A stretch of 64,000 bases of DNA from NCBI GenBank assembly GCA_963656065.1, contig CAVKGV010000001.1:186001-250000 (forward strand), in the 5' to 3' direction. This DNA is from Hallerella sp963656065. Its GTDB lineage: Bacteria > Fibrobacterota > Fibrobacteria > Fibrobacterales > Fibrobacteraceae. The notes beneath the pieces are model-generated. The model was given only the letters and a program-made list of their open reading frames with translations. It was not told the DNA's origin and ran no database searches. This document shows, piece by piece, positions 24,798 through 33,165 of the stretch. Each line of letters starts with the position of its first letter. Position 1 is the stretch's first letter. The translations under genes and the position numbers were made by a program.

Positions 24798-26771
24798 ATG
24801 ACCAAAAAAAGCGTGACCGCCAAGGACAAAGAGCACTTGAAAGCCCTGATCCGCGAGGCAATCAAAAAAGACGGCTATTTCTGCGACCTGAACTTTATCA
24901 ACGTTTCGCAGATTACGGATATGAGCTGGCTGTTCGATTTCAATTCAGACAACGATTTCGGCAGATTCAATGGAGACATCTCGAAATGGGATGTGTCTAA
25001 CGTAAAAGATATGAAAGAGATGTTCGCCTGTTCCAAATTTAATCGTGACATTTCCGAATGGGATGTTTCGAATGTGACCGATATGAGCGAGATGTTTGTA
25101 TGCTCCGAATTCAATGGGGATATTTCCAAGTGGAATGTTTCCAATGTGAGAAACATGAGTGGAATGTTTTGTAACAGCCAATTCCACGGAAATATTTCAA
25201 AATGGGACGTGTCTAACGTGACCGATATGAGAAAGATGTTTGAACGTTCTGAATTTGACGGCGATATTTCCGGGTGGAACGTATCAAATGTAACCGACAT
25301 GTACCGCATGTTTAAAACTTCCGAATTCAACGGCGACATCAGCAAATGGAATCTTGCCAAGCTGAAGAATCGACGAGGATTGTTTTACGTAACCAAAGTT
25401 TCCTTTTTCCCCGACAAATCCATTCAAAAAGCAATCCCGAAAAAAGTTGTCGCCAAAAACAAAAAGCATCTGATAAAACTTATCGAGAAAGCAATCGACG
25501 AAAAAGGCTGGGAAACAGATTTGAATTTTATCGATGTTTCACAAATTACGGATATGAGCGAACTGTTTAGCGACCATTCAAACTATGATCTTGCTGGATT
25601 TTACGGAGACATCTCAAAATGGGATGTATCGAACGTAAAAAACATGAATCATATGTTTTCCAATTCCATTTTCGATGGAGATATTTCAAAATGGAACGTG
25701 TCAAATGTAACCGATATGAAAGCGATGTTTTCCGGCTCCTATTTCAACGAGGATATTTCCGAATGGGATGTTTCGAATGTGACCGATATGAGCGAGATGT
25801 TTGCATGCTCCGAATTTAACGGAAACATATCAAAATGGGATGTGTCTAACGTAACCAATATGGGCGAGATGTTTGACGACTCCGAATTTAACGGAGACAT
25901 CAGCAAGTGGAATGTCTCGAACGTCAAAAACATGAGCGGAATGTTTTGCGACTCCTGTTTCAACGGGGATATTTCCGGGTGGGACGTGTCTAATGTAACC
26001 AATATGTACGAGATGTTTGACATCTCCGAATTTAACGGAGACATCAGCAAATGGGATGTTTCAAGCGTCAAAAACATGAGCTCCATGTTTACTGGCGAAT
26101 TCAACGGAGACATCTCAAAATGGGATGTTTCCAACGTAACAAATATGCGATTCATGTTTGCCGGTAGTGGATTTAACGGGGATATTTCCGAGTGGAACGT
26201 TTCGAATGTGATTGACATGGGCGGCATGTTTGAAAATTCCAAATTCAATGGCGATATTTCCAAGTGGGATGTTTCAAATGTGATTGATATGAGCGAGATG
26301 TTTGTATGCTCCGAATTCAATGGGGACATTTCCAAGTGGAATGTTTCCAATGTGAGAAACATGAGTGGAATGTTTTGGAACAGCCAATTCCACGGAAACA
26401 TTTCCGAATGGGATGTTTCTAACGTGATCACTATGAGTATAATGTTTCACTTCTCTAAGTTCAATGGGGATATTTCAAAATGGAATGTCTCGAATGTGGA
26501 AAATATGTGGATGATGTTTTCCAATTCCAAGTTCAACGGCGACATCTCCAAATGGGACGTTTCTAACGTAAGAAACATGTACTGCATGTTTGCGAATTCT
26601 GCTTTTAACGGCGATATCAGCGAGTGGGACGTGTCGAGTGTAACCGATATGCGTTATATGTTCGCAGGTTCCGAGTTCCGCGGGGACATTGATTCCTGGA
26701 ATTTCACAAATGTCAAATACATGTGCCGGATGTTCTGCCTCGATTCTAAAAACTTCAGAAAATCAAATTAA
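24798..26771 (+). CDS. DUF285/BspA-type repeat protein 1
   Basis: 657 residues made almost wholly of about 22 copies of a 24-residue unit, consensus FNGDISKWDVSNVTDMSEMF, the DUF285 (BspA-like) repeat. A head of about 45 residues (KDKEHLKALIREAIKK, CDLNFINVSQITDMS) precedes the repeats. A second, similar head (VVAKNKKHLIKLIEKAID) reappears near residue 215, so the gene looks like a fusion of two array members: six repeats, head, sixteen repeats. There is no signal peptide. GAGGG lies 4 bp before the ATG; an upstream TTG is rejected. Surface or interaction roles are known for exported members; this cytosolic-looking set has no assigned function. Confidence 0.88.
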   Translation: MTKKSVTAKDKEHLKALIREAIKKDGYFCDLNFINVSQITDMSWLFDFNSDNDFGRFNGDISKWDVSNVKDMKEMFACSKFNRDISEWDVSNVTDMSEMFVCSEFNGDISKWNVSNVRNMSGMFCNSQFHGNISKWDVSNVTDMRKMFERSEFDGDISGWNVSNVTDMYRMFKTSEFNGDISKWNLAKLKNRRGLFYVTKVSFFPDKSIQKAIPKKVVAKNKKHLIKLIEKAIDEKGWETDLNFIDVSQITDMSELFSDHSNYDLAGFYGDISKWDVSNVKNMNHMFSNSIFDGDISKWNVSNVTDMKAMFSGSYFNEDISEWDVSNVTDMSEMFACSEFNGNISKWDVSNVTNMGEMFDDSEFNGDISKWNVSNVKNMSGMFCDSCFNGDISGWDVSNVTNMYEMFDISEFNGDISKWDVSSVKNMSSMFTGEFNGDISKWDVSNVTNMRFMFAGSGFNGDISEWNVSNVIDMGGMFENSKFNGDISKWDVSNVIDMSEMFVCSEFNGDISKWNVSNVRNMSGMFWNSQFHGNISEWDVSNVITMSIMFHFSKFNGDISKWNVSNVENMWMMFSNSKFNGDISKWDVSNVRNMYCMFANSAFNGDISEWDVSSVTDMRYMFAGSEFRGDIDSWNFTNVKYMCRMFCLDSKNFRKSN

Positions 26772-26782
26772 GGAAAATCGCT

Positions 26783-28420
26783 ATGACCAAGAAAATTATT
26801 GCCAAAAGCAAAAAACACTTGAAAGCCCTGATTCGCAAGGCAATCAAAAAGGAAGGCTATTTCTGCGATCTGAACTTTATCGACGTTTCGCAGATTACGG
26901 ATATGAGCGGGTTATTCCATAGTTCCCGATTTAACGGTGATATTTCCAAATGGGACGTTTCGAATGTGAAATATATGAGCGAAATGTTTTCCATTTCCAA
27001 ATTCAACGGGGACATTTCTAAATGGAATGTGTCGAGTGTACAAAAGATGGGATCGATGTTTTCCGAGTCAAAGTTCAACGGCGATATTTCAAATTGGGAC
27101 GTATCGAATGTAACCGATATGACCGGGATGTTTGGTGATTCCTACTTTAACGGAGACATTTCCAAGTGGAACGTGTCAAACGTGAAAAACATGATGTGGA
27201 TGTTCTCTCTTTCCGATTTCAACGGAGACATTTCCGGGTGGGACGTTTCGAATGTGAAGGACATGTCCGAAATGTTTTCCAACACAACATTCAACGGAGA
27301 CATTTCCAAGTGGGACGTTTCTAACGTGGCCGATATGAGCGGAATGTTTTCCGGTTCTGATTTCAACGGCGACATCTCCAAATGGGATGTTTCAAGCGTA
27401 GAAAAAATGTTCAATATGTTTTCGCGCAGCCATTTCAACGGAGACATTTCCAAGTGGAATGTGTCGAATGTGAAAGACATGTCCTGTATGTTTCTCCGCT
27501 CCGATTTCAACGGGGACATTTCAAACTGGGATGTATCTAACGTAGAAAGGATGTCCCACATGTTTTCCGATTCCAAATTCAACGGAAACATTTCCAAATG
27601 GGACGTGTCGAATGTGACGGATATGGAAAAAATGTTTGACGATTCCGATTTCAACAGCGATATTTCCGGGTGGAACCTTTCCAAATTGCGGAATCGGAAA
27701 ATGCTGTTTTATGGATCAAAGATTCCCTTCTTTTCCGATAAACCCATTTCAAGCAAACCAAGAACAAAAGTTATCGCCAAGGACAAAGAACATCTGAAAA
27801 AGCTTATCGAGAAAACAATCGATGAAGAAGGCTGGGAAGCAGACCTGAACTTTATCGATGTTTCAAAGATTACGGATATGAGTCGGCTGTTTTCAGATTG
27901 CAATCTGTCCGGTTTCAACGGGGATATTTCTCGGTGGGATGTGTCGAACGTAAAAGATATGAGCAAGATGTTTTACGATTCCAAATTCAACGGAGACATC
28001 AGCAAGTGGAACGTGTCAAGCGTGAAAGACATGAACCACATGTTCCAAAGATCTCACTTTAATGGGCGCACAACAAAAGGACTTATAAAAAAAGGAACTT
28101 TCACCGGAAGCATCTCCAAATGGGACGTTTCGAAAGTAACCGATATGAGCGGCATGTTTTTCGGTTCCCCTTTCAACGGCGATATTTCCAAATGGGATGT
28201 ATCTCACGTAACAAATATGAGCCGGATGTTTTTCGATTCCGATTTCAACGGCGATGTTTCGAATTGGGACGTTTCCAACGTGAAGAATATGGAAGAAATG
28301 TTCGCAAACTCCGAATTTTGCGGCAACATCGACAAGTGGAATACATTTAAAGCGGAAAATATGTGCCGAATGTTCTGCAGCAATATCCGAATTTTCCATG
28401 AAGAAATCATCTGGGAATAA
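26783..28420 (+). CDS. DUF285/BspA-type repeat protein 2
   Basis: 545 residues, same plan as its neighbour: head MTKKIIAKSKKHLKALI, a run of about twelve 24-residue DUF285 units, a second head (VIAKDKEHLKKLIEKTID) near residue 330, then about seven units. One unit is interrupted by an insertion (NGRTTKGLIKKGTFTG) near residue 430. AAGGA lies 9 bp before the ATG, 11 bp after the previous stop. No signal peptide. The internal head again indicates an in-frame fusion of two genes. Confidence 0.88.
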   Translation: MTKKIIAKSKKHLKALIRKAIKKEGYFCDLNFIDVSQITDMSGLFHSSRFNGDISKWDVSNVKYMSEMFSISKFNGDISKWNVSSVQKMGSMFSESKFNGDISNWDVSNVTDMTGMFGDSYFNGDISKWNVSNVKNMMWMFSLSDFNGDISGWDVSNVKDMSEMFSNTTFNGDISKWDVSNVADMSGMFSGSDFNGDISKWDVSSVEKMFNMFSRSHFNGDISKWNVSNVKDMSCMFLRSDFNGDISNWDVSNVERMSHMFSDSKFNGNISKWDVSNVTDMEKMFDDSDFNSDISGWNLSKLRNRKMLFYGSKIPFFSDKPISSKPRTKVIAKDKEHLKKLIEKTIDEEGWEADLNFIDVSKITDMSRLFSDCNLSGFNGDISRWDVSNVKDMSKMFYDSKFNGDISKWNVSSVKDMNHMFQRSHFNGRTTKGLIKKGTFTGSISKWDVSKVTDMSGMFFGSPFNGDISKWDVSHVTNMSRMFFDSDFNGDVSNWDVSNVKNMEEMFANSEFCGNIDKWNTFKAENMCRMFCSNIRIFHEEIIWE

Positions 28421-28422
28421 CT

Positions 28423-29484
28423 ATGACCAAGAAAATCATTGCCAAGGACAGAATGCACCTGAAAGCCCTGATTCGCGAGGCAATCGAAAAGGAAGGCTAC
28501 GAATGCGACCTGAACTTTATCGATGTTTCGCAAATTACGGATATGCGATCTGTTTTTTCGAACTCCAAATTCAACGGAGATATTTCCAGGTGGGATGTGT
28601 CGAATGTGACAAATATGAAAAACATGTTCCTACGTTCCAAATTTAACGGGAACATCAGCCGGTGGAATGTTTCAAATGTAAAAGACATGAGTCGCATGTT
28701 TGAAGAATCCAGTTTTAATCGAGACATCGGCAAATGGGACGTGTCGAATGTGGTAACGATGAGCGGAATGTTCAGATATTGTACTTTTCGCAGAAGCCTA
28801 GAGAATTGGGACGTTTCGCACGTAGAAGATATGAGTTATATGTTTGACCACAACTACGGTTTCGACGGAGATATTTCCAAGTGGGATGTCTCAAGCGTAA
28901 TAAACATGAGCCGGATGTTTCTCAATTCTGTATTCAATCACGACATCAGCCACTGGAATGTTTCCCATGTATCCCACATGATCGAAATGTTTGCCATTTC
29001 CCGATTCAACCGAGATATTTCCAAATGGGACGTGTCCAATGTGATAACGATGAGCGGGATGTTTTGGCTTTCGAGATTTAATAGCGACATTTCCAAATGG
29101 AACGTGTCGAATGTAAAGCGTATGCGTTATATGTTTTGTGATTCAAAATTTACCGGAGATATTTCCGAATGGGATGTGTCCAATGTGACAGACATGACTG
29201 GTATGTTTGAAATGTCCTTGTTTAACGGGGATATTTCCGCTTGGGACGTGTCAAAGGTAACTAATATGTATAGCATGTTTGATAGTTCCAAGTTCAACGG
29301 AAACATTTCCAAATGGGATGTATCTAAAGTGACAAACATGAACAGTATGTTTGCCCGCTCTAGCTTCAATAGTGATATTTCCGAGTGGAACGTGTCTAAC
29401 GTGACGGATATGCGAAACATGTTTGCCGAGTCCAAATTCAATGGGGACATCAGCAAATGGAAAAACAAACCTGAAAACATCTGA
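28423..29484 (+). CDS. DUF285/BspA-type repeat protein 3
   Basis: 353 residues with a single head (MTKKIIAKDRMHLKALIREA) and about thirteen DUF285 units, somewhat more diverged than in the others (RRSLENWDVSHVEDMSYMF, FNHDISHWNVSHVSHM). It starts 2 bp after the stop of protein 2 and so depends on coupled translation. No signal peptide. It ends with a short lysine-rich tail (KWKNKPENI). Confidence 0.87.
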   Translation: MTKKIIAKDRMHLKALIREAIEKEGYECDLNFIDVSQITDMRSVFSNSKFNGDISRWDVSNVTNMKNMFLRSKFNGNISRWNVSNVKDMSRMFEESSFNRDIGKWDVSNVVTMSGMFRYCTFRRSLENWDVSHVEDMSYMFDHNYGFDGDISKWDVSSVINMSRMFLNSVFNHDISHWNVSHVSHMIEMFAISRFNRDISKWDVSNVITMSGMFWLSRFNSDISKWNVSNVKRMRYMFCDSKFTGDISEWDVSNVTDMTGMFEMSLFNGDISAWDVSKVTNMYSMFDSSKFNGNISKWDVSKVTNMNSMFARSSFNSDISEWNVSNVTDMRNMFAESKFNGDISKWKNKPENI

Positions 29485-29492
29485 GGATAATC

Positions 29493-29945
29493 ATGACCAA
29501 CAAAACAATCATCGCCAAAGACAAAGAACACCTGAACGCCCTGATCTGCGAGGCAATCGAAAAAGACGGATACGAATGCGACCTGAACTTTATCGATGTT
29601 TCAAAGATTACGGATATGAGCGGGCTGTTTAGACACTATCCAGATGACGACCTCTCTGCATTTAACGGAGACATCTCCAAATGGGATGTGTCAAATGTAA
29701 CAGATATGAGAGCGATGTTTGAAAAGTCCAAGTTCAACGGAAACATTTCCAGGTGGGACGTGTCGAACGTGACCGATATGAGCGAAATGTTTTCCGGTTC
29801 AATTTTCAACGGAGACATTAGCAAGTGGGATGTGTCAAGCGTGACCGATATGAGCTGTATGTTTAAAAATTCAAAATTCAACGGAGACATTTCCAAGTGG
29901 AACTTGCATGGGCGCAACTTCAAAGATTTAGGATTAGAGAAATAA
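29493..29945 (+). CDS. DUF285/BspA-type repeat protein 4 (short)
   Basis: 150 residues: one head (MTNKTIIAKDKEHLNALI) and four DUF285 units, ending in KWNLHGRNFKDLGLEK, a different C-terminus like the one closing the first half of protein 1 (KWNLAKLKNRRGLF). It starts 8 bp after protein 3. It may be the minimal array member or a product of deletion between repeats. Confidence 0.85.
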   Translation: MTNKTIIAKDKEHLNALICEAIEKDGYECDLNFIDVSKITDMSGLFRHYPDDDLSAFNGDISKWDVSNVTDMRAMFEKSKFNGNISRWDVSNVTDMSEMFSGSIFNGDISKWDVSSVTDMSCMFKNSKFNGDISKWNLHGRNFKDLGLEK

Positions 29946-30032
29946 TCTTTTCGTCTTTGCCGTTTCCGAAGCGTCCCTTTCAAACCGCTCCGCTTTTTAA
30001 TAGATTTGACGCACTTGTATCAAGGAGAAAAA

Positions 30033-31046
30033 ATGAAGTCAAGAATTTTGACATCCGTAATCGCTCTGGCTTTTGCGTCTAACGCTTTTGCAGCGGACAT
30101 TGCGGAAAACTTTTCGTTCAAGGGAAACATCCAGACCCAGGGTGTCGCGAACAATCAGGACAACTGGTTTGAATCCTTCTGGTTTCGCGCAAACATCGGC
30201 GGCATGTACAAGTCCGAAGACTTCGACGCGCAAATCATGATCCGCATGTTCGGCCCGAACTTCGGCAATTCGATCGACGGGAAAAAATACGACAAGATTC
30301 TCGCGGACCTCTACTGGGCAAACTACAAGTATCGCCTGGGAGACCACGCGCTGAACCTGAAGCTCGGCCACTGGAAAACGGACTGGAGCAATTCCGGAAA
30401 CTTCGGAACATACATCGACCCGGCGCTCAACAGGCGCGGCATGATGATGCGCGACTATTCGCACGACGCCTTTGAACTCGGCTGGAACTTCGGGCCTTCC
30501 GCATTCAAGGCGATGGTCGCCACCGCCGACAGCAAGTTCAACACCGGATACGTGAGAGTCGAAGAACGCGTCAAGTTCACCTTTCCGCTCGAAATCGCGG
30601 CAGCCTACCGCGTGAACGCCTTTGACGCCTTTAACCAGGCAGCCACTCAGACGCACCGCGTCGCCGGCTACGCTTCTTACGCGCTGATTCCGAACCTGCG
30701 CCTCTACGGAGAAATCGCCTACATCAAGACGACCGAGGATTCCGACGTGAACGCGGAAACAATCCAAAAGGGAATCGCCATCAAACCGGAATACGCCCAA
30801 GGCTCCGACTATCTTCCGTTCTACGTCGGACTAGAAATTCCGACTGCGGGATTTCTCGACCACCTGATGTTCGAAGTCGAATACATCAAGGACCGCGACG
30901 AGCTCTCGGCGGATGCGGACGAATTCGCCTGGACAGTAGCTTTCGTCAAGACATACGGGCGCACCAAGGCGCAGCTGAACATCTTCAGCGAAAAAGAGCT
31001 GAAAGACGTCGCCGCGGCGCTCCGCTTCACAACGACCATCAAGTAA
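30033..31046 (+). CDS. Outer-membrane beta-barrel, porin-like
   Basis: 337 residues. A signal peptide (MKSRILTSVIALAFASNAFA) is followed by alternating strands rich in aromatic residues at ends (WFESFWFRANIGGMY, YRLGDHALNLKLGHWKTDW), typical of porin-type barrels. No named family is evident; proteins like this are abundant in Fibrobacter outer membranes. AAGGAG lies 7 bp before the ATG. A strong terminator follows. It is separate from the DUF285 genes in composition and codon use. Confidence 0.8.
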   Translation: MKSRILTSVIALAFASNAFAADIAENFSFKGNIQTQGVANNQDNWFESFWFRANIGGMYKSEDFDAQIMIRMFGPNFGNSIDGKKYDKILADLYWANYKYRLGDHALNLKLGHWKTDWSNSGNFGTYIDPALNRRGMMMRDYSHDAFELGWNFGPSAFKAMVATADSKFNTGYVRVEERVKFTFPLEIAAAYRVNAFDAFNQAATQTHRVAGYASYALIPNLRLYGEIAYIKTTEDSDVNAETIQKGIAIKPEYAQGSDYLPFYVGLEIPTAGFLDHLMFEVEYIKDRDELSADADEFAWTVAFVKTYGRTKAQLNIFSEKELKDVAAALRFTTTIK

Positions 31047-31063
31047 ACAGACCCATAAAGCGC

Positions 31064-31090
31064 AAAAGCCGGGCTTCGCCCGGCTTTTTT
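31064..31090 (+). terminator. Rho-independent terminator of the porin-like gene
   Basis: AAAGCCGGGC and GCCCGGCTTT flank TTC and are followed by further T. It could also serve the converging znuC gene, where the T tract is shorter. Confidence 0.9.
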
Positions 31091-31106
31091 CGTGCGACAG
31101 AAAATG

Positions 31107-31844
31107 TCAGTGAAAATGCGCGTTCAAAATCCGGTGCGAAACATCGTGCGCAACGAGATCCATTTCCGAACCGTACATACTGTTCATCATCTCCGGCGTG
31201 ATTTCCGACCCGGAATGGAAATGCACAGTCCGATTGACGCAGGCGACGCTTTTCACGTGGCGGGAAAGCACCATCAGGTCATGACTCACGATGACAATCG
31301 TCATCTTCGCGTTCAGCTGGGCGAGAAGCTCGTAGAGATCTTCCTGCCCCTTCGCATCAATGTTGCTCGAAGGCTCGTCTAGAAAAAGGATTTGCGGTTC
31401 AGAGGCAAGGGCGCGCGCGATGAGGACACGCTGGCGTTCGCCGCCCGAAAGCTCCCCGAGACGCCGCTTCGCAAAGGCTTCCATCCGCACCGTTTCGAGG
31501 AGTTCCCGGACCTTTGGCGGATTCGGGCGAAAACGAGGAAGCCCGGTCGCAACGGTCTCCTCCACGGTAATCGGAAATTCCAGGTTGCGGTTCGTGTTCT
31601 GCGGCACGTAGCCGAGGGAGATTTTTTTCGAAGGGACCTTCTCGCCGAAAACGCGCACCTCTCCCGCCGAAGGCTTCAAAAGCCCGACGATGAGCTTCAT
31701 CAGCGTACTTTTCCCGCCACCGTTCGGTCCGATGATAGCGAGAAAATCACCCCGGTTCACGGAAAAATTCACGTCCGAAAGGACCGGCGTTTTCTCGTAG
31801 GAAAAATCCAGGTGGCGAACTTCGATTGCCGGAAACGGATTCAT
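31107..31844 (-). CDS. znuC: Zinc/manganese ABC transporter ATPase
   Basis: 245 residues of the metal-type ABC ATPase family: Walker A GPNGGGKSTLMKL, Q-loop YVPQN, signature LSGGERQRV, Walker B ILFLDEPSSNID, and a switch histidine in VSHD. The C-terminal tail is histidine-rich (HFHSGS, LVAHDVSHRILNAHFH), as in ZnuC-type proteins. The ATG overlaps the znuA stop by 4 bp. The cognate permease is not next to it but lies at 45904. Confidence 0.9.
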   Translation of the reverse strand: MNPFPAIEVRHLDFSYEKTPVLSDVNFSVNRGDFLAIIGPNGGGKSTLMKLIVGLLKPSAGEVRVFGEKVPSKKISLGYVPQNTNRNLEFPITVEETVATGLPRFRPNPPKVRELLETVRMEAFAKRRLGELSGGERQRVLIARALASEPQILFLDEPSSNIDAKGQEDLYELLAQLNAKMTIVIVSHDLMVLSRHVKSVACVNRTVHFHSGSEITPEMMNSMYGSEMDLVAHDVSHRILNAHFH

Positions 31845-32701
31845 TTGCGTTCCTCCAAAAGGGCGTCCAAAAACCTTTCGAGTTCCCCGTCGAAATCATA
31901 GGCGAGCGGATCAATTGACACGATACCCGCATGGATTTCCCTCGACAGGGATTCCGCGGCCCGGCGGCTGAACTGCGGCTGCACAAAGACCGTTTTCACG
32001 TGATTTTTTTTCGCGAGCGTCACCAGGTTCCGCATGTCGCGCGGTTTCGGTTCCTTGCCGTTCATCTCGACCGCGATTTGTTTCAGCCCGTAATCCCGCG
32101 CAAGGTAGCCGTAGGACGGATGGAAGACGATAAAAGTCCGACGCTCTTCCGGAAGCTTTCGCAGCGCATCCGCAAACCGGACATCCAGCTCGGAGAGTTC
32201 CTTCGAAAACTTTTCCAGATTCGCCCGGTAGATTCCCGCATGGGGAGCGTCCGCGGCGACCAATGCCCGGCAAACATTCGAAGCGAGCAGAATCGCCGTC
32301 CGCGGAGAGTTCCACAGGTGCGGATCCAACTCTTCGCCGTGTTCCTCTCCGTGAGCCTCTTCATGGGAATGTTCCTCCGCGATAAACGAAACGCCTTCCG
32401 AAATATCGACGACTTTCACGTCCGGATTCACGCCCAGAAACCTCGGACGCCACGCATTGTCAATTCCCGAGCCGTCACCGAAATAGAGGGATACGCCGGA
32501 AAATTTTTTCAGGATGTCGGGCTTCGGCTCGAACGTATGCGGGTTCGCATTTTTCGGCACGAGCGTCACCACATCCACCAAACCGCCCGCCACCTTGTTC
32601 ACGATTTTCGCATAAGGCGCAAGCGGCACGGAAACGGTCAGCTCAGGCGCGGCAAAGCCGACGGAAACGGCAAGCAGCAAAAGAAGGACTAGACGAAACA
32701 T
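31841..32701 (-). CDS. znuA: Zinc ABC transporter substrate-binding protein
   Basis: 286 residues. A signal peptide (MFRLVLLLLLAVSVGFA) leads to the cluster 9 metal-binding fold: PHTFEPKP (metal His), a loop rich in His and Glu (EEHSHEEAHGEEHGEELDPHLW), and FHPSYGYLARDYGL. The charged histidine loop favours zinc over manganese. The start at 32701 has GAGG 6 bp upstream; an in-frame extension to 32746 would spoil the signal peptide. znuA and znuC form one transcript; no Zur box was recognised. Confidence 0.9.
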   Translation of the reverse strand: MFRLVLLLLLAVSVGFAAPELTVSVPLAPYAKIVNKVAGGLVDVVTLVPKNANPHTFEPKPDILKKFSGVSLYFGDGSGIDNAWRPRFLGVNPDVKVVDISEGVSFIAEEHSHEEAHGEEHGEELDPHLWNSPRTAILLASNVCRALVAADAPHAGIYRANLEKFSKELSELDVRFADALRKLPEERRTFIVFHPSYGYLARDYGLKQIAVEMNGKEPKPRDMRNLVTLAKKNHVKTVFVQPQFSRRAAESLSREIHAGIVSIDPLAYDFDGELERFLDALLEERK

Positions 32702-32772
32702 AGAAACCTCGGGGGAAGGAATATACAAAAAGAGACGGATCCGCAAATCCGATTTTTTCTAACTTCCCCGCC

Positions 32773-33165
32773 ATGAAAACAGTTGAAGTCGTCGCCGGAA
32801 TCATCGAGGATAAAACCTCCGGCAAAATTTTCGCCACGGAACGCGGCTACGGGGAATTTCTGGGCAAGTGGGAATTTCCGGGAGGAAAAATCGAGCCGGG
32901 TGAAAGCCGCGAAGCGGCCCTCGTCCGCGAGCTCCGTGAAGAACTCGCCATCGACGTGAAAATCGAAAAATTCATCGGCACCGTGGAATACGACTATCCG
33001 AAATTTCACCTGACAATGCACACGTTCCTTTGCGTGATAGCAAACGGAGAGCCCATACTCCGCGAGCACATGGCCGCCCGATGGCTTTCGCGGAAAGAAC
33101 TCGCCGACATCGACTGGCTGCCGGCGGACAAGGAAATCGCTACAAGCCTAGCCGGAGCGTCCTAG
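32773..33165 (+). CDS. mutT: Nudix hydrolase, MutT-like (8-oxo-dGTPase type)
   Basis: 130 residues. The Nudix box is complete: GKIEPGESREAALVRELREEL (GX5EX7REUXEE pattern), preceded by LGKWEFPGG, characteristic of MutT/NudG-type (deoxy)nucleotide pyrophosphatases that clear oxidised precursors. The gene is divergent from znuA and its last 26 bp overlap the 3' end of the converging endoglucanase gene. Confidence 0.87.
   Translation: MKTVEVVAGIIEDKTSGKIFATERGYGEFLGKWEFPGGKIEPGESREAALVRELREELAIDVKIEKFIGTVEYDYPKFHLTMHTFLCVIANGEPILREHMAARWLSRKELADIDWLPADKEIATSLAGAS

Noticed and set aside
24798..29945. CRISPR-like or VNTR repeat region
   Set aside because: The 72-bp periodicity comes from coding DUF285 units in open frames.
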